From: Saprospiraceae bacterium
Lineage (GTDB): Bacteria; Bacteroidota; Bacteroidia; Chitinophagales; Saprospiraceae
Direction: 5' to 3'
Length of the DNA: 54,453 nucleotides
NCBI GenBank assembly: GCA_016714765.1
Contig: JADKCF010000022.1
Location: forward strand, 1 to 54,453
A program made the position numbers and the translations under genes. The notes below the pieces were generated by a model. It saw nothing but the letters and a program-made list of their open reading frames with translations, had not been told where the DNA came from and did not search any database. Of the stretch, positions 1-10,500 are shown in pieces (positions within the stretch are counted from its first letter, which is position 1; each line of letters starts with the position of its first letter).

Positions 1-212
1 ATCCTTGGTTCATTATTAACAAACAAGTTGAAAAATAGTTAACACAAAATCAGAAGTATGCCATTTTAATCATATCCAAACTACGGACTTTGCTGCAGGA
101 TGGCAAACAACGTTGCACCTGGAATTGTATTTAATAAAGTCTGACAGGCTTATTTGTCTGTTGAAAATCAGTTGTTTAGAAAGAATTACTCCAAATTTTA
201 TATAAGGAAGGC

Positions 213-1595
213 TTAATTTTCTATATTGATTTTTTCGTTAAGTTCTTTGACTTTCTGAACAAAATCTTCCTGAGAAATTGATATGTTTTTTCTTTTTACA
301 GTATCGCCGATTTTTTGGAATACGCGGTCAGCCAGAATTTCTTCATAAGCTTTATTGACCTGTTCTTTATCTTTCATCAGTCGATCTACAGTCTGTGTGA
401 TGAAGGAGTAATCCATATTGCCATATGATCTCATGTAGGAAAAGACAGAATTAGTAAAATGCTTTCTTAAGTCTTCTTCTTCTACTTTGATATCATATAG
501 TTTTGCTTGTTGAGATTTTTGAAGTGACCATTTCATGTTTTTTGTAAAGGCTTCAAACTCATTTTCCAACACTTCGTCTGATACATTTTCGTTGGATTCT
601 TTTAAATATCTCTTGAGAAATGCTTCTGGCAATGGCACCTCATTGTGATCCATCATATACTCCATTATCTCTCTGTACATAAACTGGAGAGACTGGTTGT
701 CATAATAAGTCTTAATATCCTTTTTAAGGAATGCCTTTAATGAAGATTCATCCACGATGCTTTCATCTCCAAAAGTGCTGAAAAACGTTTCGTCCAATTC
801 AGCGGGCTCTATGCGGGACACTTCTGTAATTTTTGCGGTAAACATATTACCGATTTCTTGAGTGCTGTCTTCCGGTTTTTTAAGCAGATATTTGTTGGTG
901 TAGGTTTCGTCTTTATCCTCTATTTTGAAAATATCAAAGGTGATTACATCGCCAATCTTCTTTGTGAGAAGGTCTTTTTTGACAGCTTCATCTTTGATGA
1001 CGTCAACCAATATTGTAAACTCTGTTTTCCATCCATCTTCTTTGACCACATTACCATCCATTTCTTCAGCATCCAACTTTATCATATCCATATTTTGGAT
1101 GGTGTCGGTGGCTTCTACTCTTTTTCCGAATCTACGGCGGGCAGCATTAAATTCTTCCTCCACGATACTGTCAGGTATAGTGACATCATAATAGGTGTAT
1201 TCGTCAGCCGCACCCACTCCTTTCACATCCAGCTCAGGTGCCAGTCCCAGGTCAAAACTAAATTTATAGTCTTTCAGTTGGTTGACATCCAGATGGAATA
1301 CAAGATTTTCGTCTCTGTTGGGTAATGGTTGACCAAGATAATTGAGATTTTGTTCATCGATATACGCAAACAATTTATCCTGTATATTTTCATTGATAAC
1401 ATCTGACAAAATAGACTTGCCATACATTTTTTTAATCACTGACACAGGAGTCATACCTTTTCGAAATCCCTTTAGCTGGGCCTGGTTTTTATATTTTTTG
1501 ATTTCACTTTCGAACTTGGCAGAATAATCTGATGGCTCCAGTGTAAGTTCGATGGTAATGTTTAATGCGTCGGCATCTTTTCTAACGATCTGCAT
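213..1595 (-). CDS. tig: Trigger factor, ribosome-associated folding chaperone
   Basis: This 460-residue protein is a trigger factor, the peptidyl-prolyl isomerase-like chaperone that docks at the ribosome exit tunnel and shields nascent chains. The N-terminal ribosome-binding domain is clear: residues about 25-50 carry the signature helix-loop with the GFRKGMTPVSVIKK stretch, matching the GFRxGKxP ribosome-docking motif of the family. A central FKBP-like region (about residues 150-250) and a long helical C-terminal substrate-cradling region follow. The length fits Bacteroidota members of the family. It is transcribed on the minus strand, downstream of the tRNA-Leu gene, and has no obvious operon partner in the window. 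The ATG start is chosen because the conserved N-terminus begins directly there. Confidence 0.96.
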   Translation of the reverse strand: MQIVRKDADALNITIELTLEPSDYSAKFESEIKKYKNQAQLKGFRKGMTPVSVIKKMYGKSILSDVINENIQDKLFAYIDEQNLNYLGQPLPNRDENLVFHLDVNQLKDYKFSFDLGLAPELDVKGVGAADEYTYYDVTIPDSIVEEEFNAARRRFGKRVEATDTIQNMDMIKLDAEEMDGNVVKEDGWKTEFTILVDVIKDEAVKKDLLTKKIGDVITFDIFKIEDKDETYTNKYLLKKPEDSTQEIGNMFTAKITEVSRIEPAELDETFFSTFGDESIVDESSLKAFLKKDIKTYYDNQSLQFMYREIMEYMMDHNEVPLPEAFLKRYLKESNENVSDEVLENEFEAFTKNMKWSLQKSQQAKLYDIKVEEEDLRKHFTNSVFSYMRSYGNMDYSFITQTVDRLMKDKEQVNKAYEEILADRVFQKIGDTVKRKNISISQEDFVQKVKELNEKINIEN

Positions 1596-1690
1596 AGAAA
1601 AAAATCTAAAGGTTTAAAAAAAAATATGGAACATGTTTCTGACAAATAAAATTGAATATAAACATTTTTTTCATGTACACTCTGAAAGAG

Positions 1691-1772
1691 TGCGGGTGGA
1701 GGGACTCGAACCCCCAAGCCTCGCGGCACCAGATCCTAAGTCTGGCGTGTCTACCAATTTCACCACACCCGC
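1691..1772 (-). tRNA. tRNA-Leu, anticodon UAG
   Basis: Read on the minus strand, the sequence folds as a class II tRNA. The 7-bp acceptor stem is GCGGGTG/CACCCGC with discriminator A, the D-loop contains AAATTGGTAGAC, the anticodon stem is CCAGA/TCTGG around loop CTTAGGA (anticodon TAG), a variable arm follows, and the T arm is GGGGG-TTCGAGT-CCCTC. A long variable arm with a UAG anticodon identifies leucine. CCA is not encoded. Confidence 0.96.
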
Positions 1773-1810
1773 ATTTCAATTTTAAAGATTACTTTTTTCC
1801 AAAAGCGGTG

Positions 1811-1818
1811 CAAAGATA
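1811..1818 (-). promoter_or_regulatory. Candidate -7 box (TATCTTTG) for tRNA-Leu
   Basis: On the minus strand this reads TATCTTTGCA, a perfect match to the Bacteroidota -7 consensus TAnnTTTG, 39 bases upstream of the mature tRNA 5' end. No good -33 TTTG is visible at the expected spacing, so the call rests on the -7 box and its position. Confidence 0.45.
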
Positions 1819-2047
1819 ATACTATCTTTCGAAATAAAAAGTGAATTGATTCTTTTTATACAAAATAAATAATATTGGATTATAACAAATCTGGTTAAGT
1901 CAGAATGGTTGTGCAAAAAGCTCCCGACTAATTAGGGTAGTCTAATAATTTTAGATTTTTGAAAGTGGACAGTATACACTACAAATCACGTAAATCATTA
2001 GAATTTGTCTATGTGCAACATTTCAGGCAGGTAAAAATTCTATTTTA

Positions 2048-3840
2048 TCAGTTTTGCTCAATCACGACTTCCGTCCTTCTGTTGTATTTATGGTTGGCTT
2101 CAGTGCAGGGTACATTATCGGTACACTTATTGCGCAATTTTGATTCTCCATAGCCCCTGATAGTGATTCTGTCTTCGTCTATACCCAACTGAGTAAGATA
2201 ATTTCAGGCGGCATTAGCTCGATCTATGGACAACTGGAGGTTGTATGCAGCAGCGCCTGGCTATCGGTATGTGATTCCAATCTTATTTTCATATTGGGGT
2301 TTTCTGTCATGGCCTGGGCGAGGTGATCCAGCTCTTTGGCAGCGCCAGGTTGTATATAGCTGCTGTTATAGTCGTAGTATATGCTTTCCAGTACTAAAAC
2401 AGCACCCGGCTCCATAGGAACGTTGATAACTTCAGTGTTGTTATCCTGATCGCTGATGACTGTTTCTGATCCTTCTGTTTCTTCAGGTGTACTTGTACTT
2501 TCGGGTTCAAGCACCATATTAAATGACGAACCGAATTCATTAAAGTCATAAATCAGTGATGCACCGTTATATCCTTCTGCCTGCATTTTGACCAGATATT
2601 TCTGACTTTTTTTTATCTGAAAAGCGCTCAACCCCTGATCATCAGTAGTAAATGTTGGAAAAGACTGTCCTTTTTTTGGTGACAGTTTCAGTACAAGATC
2701 ACCGGGATCCCTACCTGAAAGCATATCAACATTGTAGGAGGAGAGCGTAAAATTATTGATATCAATAGCCAGCGGAGTAAGGGTGATTTCGGTTTTAGAG
2801 ATGGGTTCGAGTGTAAGCTTATCCAGTACCCGAATTTCTGTTCTGACCATTTCAGATGCATCATCTCCGAAAACTGGCAATTCTGACTGAAACCTGTAAA
2901 TGTCATCCTTACCATGACCTCCGGGCCTGTTGCTGGCAAAGTATCCGGATTTACCATTTTGGCGTATTATAAGACCGAGATCATCGAATGGGGAGTTGAA
3001 TGGAGCAGGCAATAATTCTGCATCAGACCAGCTTCCGTTTTTTAATGCAGAGATATATAGATCCCACCCTCCGGGGCCACCCGGTCTGTCTGAAGCAAAG
3101 ATAAGGAGACTATCATTATACACATAGGGAAATGCCTCATTGGATGAGGTATTGATACTATTTCCTGAAGTAATAGAACCTGTCCATTCATCACCATTGT
3201 TGTAAGCTACATAAAGGTCCATTTTTCCTTCACCACCAGGTTTGTTGGATGAGTAGAATATGGTTTTTCCACTTGTAGAGAGGGCAGGATGGCATACAGA
3301 AAACCGATCTACATTAAGGTTGATAGGTGCTACTGTTGGTTTTGCAGCATTCAGGTCAGCTGACATAATACGCAGGTAAAAAGTATCAGTCTCTAAACCT
3401 TTCACTTTTCTGGTCTCCTTGTGAGATCTCGTAAAATATAGTGTGTTTGTGTGGGCATCATATGCCATCGGTCCTTCGTGTAGCTCAGAGTTTATACGCT
3501 TATTATAGATTTGTCTGCTTACAAGTTCATTTCCCTGGTCGATCATAGAGTATCCCAGTTCGAAAAACGGTTCATCGATCATTTGGTCAAAAAATTTCCC
3601 TTTAACATCTGTATAAACAAATGCGATTTTATCTCCCACGAAAGCAGGTGATGATTCGAGGTTGGCGGTATTTATATTTTTTTCATTGAATATCTTTATA
3701 CCAGGCACAGCAGCTTTGTTTACAGGAGTTTGTGAATACAAATATGGGTAGGAAAAAATCACAAAAACCAGTGCAAAGTAATAAACTGGCAGTTTTTTAA
3801 AAAAACAAAAATATGTATAATCTAATTTACGCTCTTCCAT
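2048..3840 (-). CDS. OmpA family protein with PD40 repeats; C-terminal domain interrupted
   Basis: The protein is a T9SS-associated OmpA/PD40 partner, probably anchoring a surface complex to peptidoglycan. The open part (2224-3840, 538 residues) has an N-terminal hydrophobic signal, then PD40/WD40-like beta-propeller motifs (SSNKPGGEGKMDLYVA, ASDRPGGPGGWDLYIS, ASNRPGGHGKDDIYRF at about residues 195-320), a linker, and the start of an OmpA C-terminal domain (LESHTDS). There the frame breaks. Shifting one base restores NLQLSIDRANAA, then an in-frame TGA is met where the family has Arg, and the domain continues through RGYGES and NRRTEVVIEQN to a stop at 2048. The gene therefore carries one indel and one nonsense change. 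It overlaps the upstream PorP/SprF gene by TGATG, so the two are translationally coupled. Confidence 0.85.
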
Positions 3841-4591
3841 CAGAAATATCTTGGGTTTACAATGATGGTTTTAATCTTTCTTGCTATAAAATTATAAGAC
3901 AGTATCATTTCAAGGCTTCCATTATCTATTGCCCTGATATCAGACACGGTTATATCGTAAGCAAAGCCGAGCATCATCCTTTCAGAAAGCTGCATGCCAG
4001 CTATCAGATTGATGAAAAAAGATTATTGTTGTCAAAATCAAGGTCTGACCTGATCATTCGCGGCAATGATGCCCCAACAAAAAATCGGTTGGTATTGTAG
4101 TAAACGCCAAAACCCGCATTGATAAGATTTCGAGATTGTACAGTGGTCGGAATAGATGGGTCGAGCTGTATTTCCTGTATCGCAAAAAGCCTGTTATCAG
4201 TATAATCCTGTATATAATTTCTACCTGACACATTCATGCCCATGCTGAGAGTACCATCTCCCAGAAAAAACTTGTAGGCATACATGGCTTCATAGGTTAT
4301 TTTTTCTGTGATACCTATGGTTTGTCTTTCGAAGTTCAATCCTAGACCTACCCGTTTGCCCAGTCTGGGTAGATTGATACTGAGCACCTGTGCTTTTGGA
4401 GCACCAGGAAAACCATTCCATTGATCTCTGTAAAGAAGTGTAGCTGACATATAAGTTTCATTGCCTGCAAAAGCTGGATTGAGGCTAAGTTTGTTGTACA
4501 TAAACTGGGTGTACATTTGTTGTTGCTGGCTATTGACTCTGTAAGAGATAGACATTAAAAACAAACCTATATAAAATATTCTTTTTATCAT
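3840..4591 (-). CDS. PorP/SprF family T9SS membrane protein with internal deletion
   Basis: The protein belongs to the PorP/SprF family of outer-membrane beta-barrel proteins, which help deliver or attach T9SS type B cargo. The first part (4004-4591, 195 residues) starts with a signal peptide ending VNSQQQQ and has the family opening QMYTQFMYNKLSLNPAFAGN. It stops early after NNNLFSSI. The true C-terminus is present in another frame down to 3840: GMQLSERMMLGFAYD followed by the typical family ending NPRYF. Full-length relatives are about 300 residues; here only about 263 remain, with the piece between these two parts missing (about 60-80 residues). That points to a deletion plus a frame change at about 4005-4012, not a single base error. 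The gene is coupled by ATGA to the cargo gene and by TGATG to the OmpA gene. Confidence 0.85.
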
Positions 4592-7500
4592 CTTTGTACA
4601 ATTAAAAATCCATTGACAGGTATTTGGCCAAGCCCGGTATCCAAAATGTAAAAATAGGTTCCTGCCGGCAATGGATTACCCCCATAGGTACCTCCCCAGT
4701 CGTTATTGTAGGGAGATGCCTCATACACGGATGTCCCCCATTCATTAAAAATCACTACTTTATTTTCAGGGAATCGTCCACTTTCGAGGCAAGGTATCAC
4801 AAAATAGTCATTGATACCATCTTCATTGGGCGTAATAATGTTGGGTGCTTTACATATGATGTCATCATCAAAAGTGATAGTAATTTTGGCTTCAGCACAC
4901 AAATCCTCACAAAAATCTGCACATATTCTGTATGTTATTGTCTGGTCGTCCGGAAAACGAGGATCTGGTATATATTCTATGAGATTGCCCTTTACTTCTG
5001 CTTTGCCATTTTTAGGTTGATTGACAATGGTAATCTTGCCTCTGTCTGGTATTTTGTCATTATCAAGTATATTGAACATACCTTTTTGGCCATATAATAA
5101 AGTATAGTTGTCATCTGTTGCAACAGGGTTGAATTCGAGATATACAATAACAGTATCCCTGCTAAAGTCTTTACAACTTACTGAGCTGTAGTCCAGGTAA
5201 ATGATGTTTTGACCAGGCTGCAGTCCTGACAGCAGCGGGGCAATAGACTGCACATCGGAAATTATATTTTCCGGCATGACAGCAGTCCATTTCACCGAAA
5301 CTAAAGGTGGCCCATCAGCAGACATCAGCCTTACGACTTCTCCAGGACAACTGAAAATGTCATCTTCTACAGCTTTGGCTGTAAGACTAGGTGGGGCACT
5401 AAGGTTGAAAACCAAGGGTAGAGATTCTTCCGAATAACATTCACCTCTCCGGGCCTTGCAGACCAAAAAGTTAGTACCATCTTTCAGCTTACTGATGTCA
5501 GTAATCTCTATGCACCCTCCGAAGATAGGTGCAACGAGGGATTGGTCAGCCTGATTTATTATAAAATATTCAGTGTTGGATTGTAGAGATAATTGATTGA
5601 GACAAATCTCGGCACCAGTAGTCGTACTTTTGCACCAAGCTAAAGAGGAAAGCAAAAATTCAGGTGTGAGGATTTTGTCTTTTACGACTATTTCTATACT
5701 TGGGGTATTTCTGGATATGCAGCCATTGGCAGATACTGTCAGTTTGTAGGTACCACTGTTTGCTGATGTTACATTCGGTATTAGCAAGGATGGTGATGTA
5801 GCTGAAAAGATATTTGGGCCTTGCCATGAGTAGCTCCAACCTGCCTGGACATTTGCAGCAGCTATATCGAGCGTATCTGCATAACATACCGGTGAGTTGG
5901 ATGCAAGTGTGGGTGAGTCAGGTCTCGGTCTGACTTCAATCTGGAGTGTATTGGAAAACGGAGATGTACAATCATTTTGCTTTATTTGTAATGTGTATTT
6001 GCCCGCATTACCCTGTGCAACATCCGGAAGGACAATTTGATTTGTGCTGGTTTTGATCAGTCCCAGAGGAGTATCCCATAAATATTCTGATCCTGGGAGA
6101 CTTTGGGGTGTTGATATTTTGATCGTATCCCCACTACAATAAAACTGTGAAGTTGCTGATATGACAGGCATGGGAGGAATAAGAGAAAAACTTACTACGG
6201 TCTTCAATTCATTGGATGGGCACCCTTTGTTGTAAATGATAAGCGAATACACACCTGTATCTTTTACAGAGATATTACTGATTGTCAAGGTTTTTGATCC
6301 GGAGGTAAAGTTGTTGGGTCCAGACCATTTGTAAGTATACATTTCAGAATTGGGAAAAACAGAAGGGAAAAAAATGGATGACCTCATTTGATTCATACAA
6401 GGCTTGGAGTCGTTACTCAAAGCTGTTATTTCTGGCACACTTGTAACCATTACAGTGGTGTTGGCGTTATTCTGACATCCTGTGGGCGTTGTTACGGTAA
6501 CTGAATAGTCACCAGGTACACCTGCTATGGTAGGATTATATACTGATGGTATGGAGCCTACAGGGCCCTCCCAGTGGTAAGTTGCATTGGGTACAAAGGT
6601 AGCTTGCAAAAGTACGCTGTCACCGGCACACACAGGTCCTGAATTGATAACCCCAATCTGTAGGTTATTGTCGATGGCGACAAACTTGCCCGGAGAGAAA
6701 TCAGAATTACAGTTGCCTTTTGCAGCCCGAACTGTCCATGTTCCCTGCAAAGCCGACTGGGCATTTGGAAATATGAGACTGTTGTCCTGTGTAGTGGTGA
6801 ATAAAACATCATTTTTGTACCACAGGTATTTTTCGGCATTGGGTGATCCTGTCGCTATGAGTGTGAATATCGATCCTTCACAAAATATATCAGCAGATAC
6901 GATAGTAGGGAAGACCGGTTTTTCGAATATGGCTACTTTGGTCACCGCCGTATCTGAAACACAATCCCCATTGCGCACTATCAACAAATAATCACCAGCG
7001 TTATTGATATTGGCATTTGTTATGACTCTTGGATTTTTTCCCTGTTCGTTATACCCACCCGGCCCTGTCCATAAGTAAGTGAAATTGGTATTTGTAAGTG
7101 GACTACCCAGTACGATATTGTCACCTTCGCATGGGGTTATAAGGAGGTCATTGACCATGGCAACAGGGTTGATCAAAACTGTAACTTTCAGCAATGGAGA
7201 TGGGTTAGAACTGCAATCAGGACCCATGGCAATGACGTAATAAAAGTGAACACCTAGGGAAGGATCCAGAATCAATTCTGGTGTAGAAGTTGTTTTCATC
7301 AGGATGCCATTGGGAGAAATCCCTTCATACCACAGATAATCGATATCTCCGGTATAGTTGGTGGTACTGAGGATGAGGTCTTCTTTTTCGCATATTTCCT
7401 TGTCATTGGCAGTAAGTACCGGATTGGTGAGTGGTTTGATATTCACTATCACAGAACCTACAGATATGCAGTTATTAAAACCTTTTACTGTGAGGACATA

Positions 7501-10500
7501 GGTACCATTGAAGCTTTCATCGGCATTGGGTATAAATGGATTTTCTGTAAAGAATTCAATGTTGCCCGGGCCGTCCCAATGAAAAGAGTAAGTGCCAGCT
7601 ATTGTAGCAGGTGGAATATTGGCAAATAGCTTAAGCGTATCATTGGTACATAAACCTGCTGAAAATGTAGGTTTGATTTCAAATGATTTTACCCGGATAC
7701 TAGTGGTACATGTATCTTTATTTCCTTGTATGTCTGTAGCTATCAGCATGACCGAAACATCGCTATTGGCTTGAGAACAATCAAATGTAGAAGGCACTAC
7801 AGTCAGTAGATCGATGCTGCAATTGTCGGTACTGCCAGCATTGATCTCAGAGGGGTCAAGCACCAATGGTTCCAATCCTGAAGGATGTAAGGTAAGGACG
7901 GTGTTTTTACATTTTGCTATAGGAGCTTCATTATCTTTGACTTCTATTGTAAAAGTACAACTTCCTGTATTGCCCGAGCCGTCTTTTGTTTGTAGTGTTA
8001 CCTTGTTGATACCACCATTCAGTACAAGAGGAAAGTTTACAGCTCCGGGAGGGATCGGAAGTGTACTGATAGTGGTCGCACCTGTACAATTTAGGCTAAA
8101 TGTGGCATCTGTATAGCTCAAAGTAGCCCGAAGATAACTTACGTTGTCTACTGATTGGTTACCTGTCAGAGGTACACACGGGTTGATACCATCACCGCCA
8201 TTTTTTGGGACAGCCACAAAAGTCACCTGACCCGCCGATATCCAGCTATTAAAAAGTAAGGCAGGAATCTCAAACATAGAAGTTGTGAGCCCACAATCTG
8301 TACCTTGTGTCAAGGCTGTAGTCCCGATGGGAAATCCACCCGGGCCAAGGATATCAAAATACTCTCCTGTCATATTATTGTCTCCAAAAAAGTCAATCGA
8401 CAATTTGACAGGTAGGTCAAGGTGCTTTATCGGGAATACGTCGTTAAATACAAGTTGTTTGTTTTTAGCTTCATACAGTCCCGTTGATTCTTTGAATGAA
8501 AAAGCAATAGCAGCTGCCTCGGCAGAAGTGGGTGAAGTTTTTTCGAAGACCCTGGAGCCCCTGCAATTTTCGTTGACCATAAAATTGACTGGCAGAGATA
8601 TGGTATCTGTGCATTGTCCTTTTGCCAGTACTGATGTGATACCGACAGGGCAATTGATTTGTGGACTTGTGTCATCCTTGACAGTGACAGCGACCTTACA
8701 TTCTGATTTGTTTGCTGCGCAGTCTTCAAGGTAAAAGGTAACAAGATGCTCACCTGCAGACAAATCTAACATTAATTTTTCCTCAGTACTCAAATAGTTG
8801 ACTGATCCACCATTCACAGTATATGATTTTCTAATCGTATTCAGGATGTCGATTTCGAAGGTGATACTTGCTTCTATAGTACTGCCACTGCAAAGGTTGT
8901 TGATAGACAGTACGGGGTTGCCGGGTATGACATTAGGCACAAAATTTAAGCTGATGAAGCCATCCTGTATCCAGTTTCGGATTTTGGATTGATCCATGGA
9001 TAAGGTAAATTCTATACCTGAGCATTGTCCGGATCCTAATGGTGTTATACCAATCTGATTGCCGTCCTCATCAAATATGTTAAAATATTCTGTTATATCA
9101 TCGATATCGAGATTATTAAGTTTTAAGACCAACTGACCATTGTTGACGGGGTTGGCAGTTGCCGGATTGAAAGGACCAATATTAAGTAGCAGAGGGTCTA
9201 CTACAGATTCAGGACCAGGTGGGGAAGATGATATTACTGGAGCGATGATTTTTTTAGTCACAGGGGATTCTGTCTCTGTGCAATTATCAGAACCGGTTGG
9301 AACGGGGATGCTCACTGTGCTAGTACATCCGTCACCATCAGTAATATAGGACAGGGGAACAGAGCAAAGACTCACTTCAGGCGATTCTTTGTCCACCACA
9401 CCAAACACTCCTGTAGTTACAGCATAATTTCCACAACTGTCATAATACACAAAATCTACCTGAATATGCCTGAGAAATCCTGCTATGGTAGATGGGCAGG
9501 ATTGTGCAGGCAAATTTACCGGGAGCAGCCCGGGATAGGTCGAAGTGTCACCTGCAACATAGCTACCTCTGACCGCAGCGAATGATTTTACTGGACCACA
9601 AGCAGGGCTTGCTGATGACCCTCCCATACTCTGGACCCAGATACCCAGAAGTGCGTTCAAATTATCTTGACCGTTACAGGCATATTCCTGATTTTTTGCT
9701 GGTACAATGATAGTGGGTTTGGCGTTTTCTAATATTTTTAATTTTTGGACATAAGCCGTTTGGTTACCACACGCGTCTGAGAGTCTATACGTCCGCGTAA
9801 CCATAGTAACACATCCCTGAGACACAACTGTGTCACTAAATGTAACTTGTACTTCAGAGCAGTTATCCATGTAGGAAATGTATATACTGTCCGGCTTGGA
9901 GCGGAATATATCACAACTGACAGAAACCTCAGGTGCAGCAGTGACTGAAGGGACAGCTATATCTCTTACTGTCACTCTTTGCTGAAAAGCAGAAGAGTTG
10001 CCACATGCATCACTGACCGTCCAGGTTCTGGTGATGGTATAATTATAATGGTTGCACACTTCCGGATCTGAAGCTTGTGTACTCACCGTAGTAAGTGTGG
10101 GGCTGACTGATCTGTCACAATAATCGATGGCACTAATAATGGGTGGTGATGGAATTTTATCACAATCTACAGTAATATCAGCCGGAGGATTAATGAAAAC
10201 AGGAGCTACATCATCGACTACTGTAAAGGTCGTGGTGCCGGGCGTGATGGTTTGGTTTCCACACTCATCCTTCACAAAAAAATTGATATTCATGACCCAA
10301 TTACATATGCTATCCGGAATGGCAGGATAAGGACCTGAGGCTATATTGCCGCCCCCTGAAATCAGAACTACTGATCCTGAAGAAATAGCATACTGAAAAG
10401 TAGTCCACTGTACGCTGTTGCTGCATAGGTCAGACGCTGTATATCCACCTTTATTTTGTATCCATTTGGTGAGTGTGTCTCTTATGCCAGCTATACATCG

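Noticed and set aside
1959..2153. Plus-strand 64-residue open frame next to the tRNA
   Set aside because: It lies antisense to the displaced end of the OmpA domain, which explains its openness.
8285..8734. 149-residue plus-strand open frame opposite the giant type B gene
   Set aside because: An antisense shadow of an intact, domain-rich gene; no start signal and no recognisable domain.
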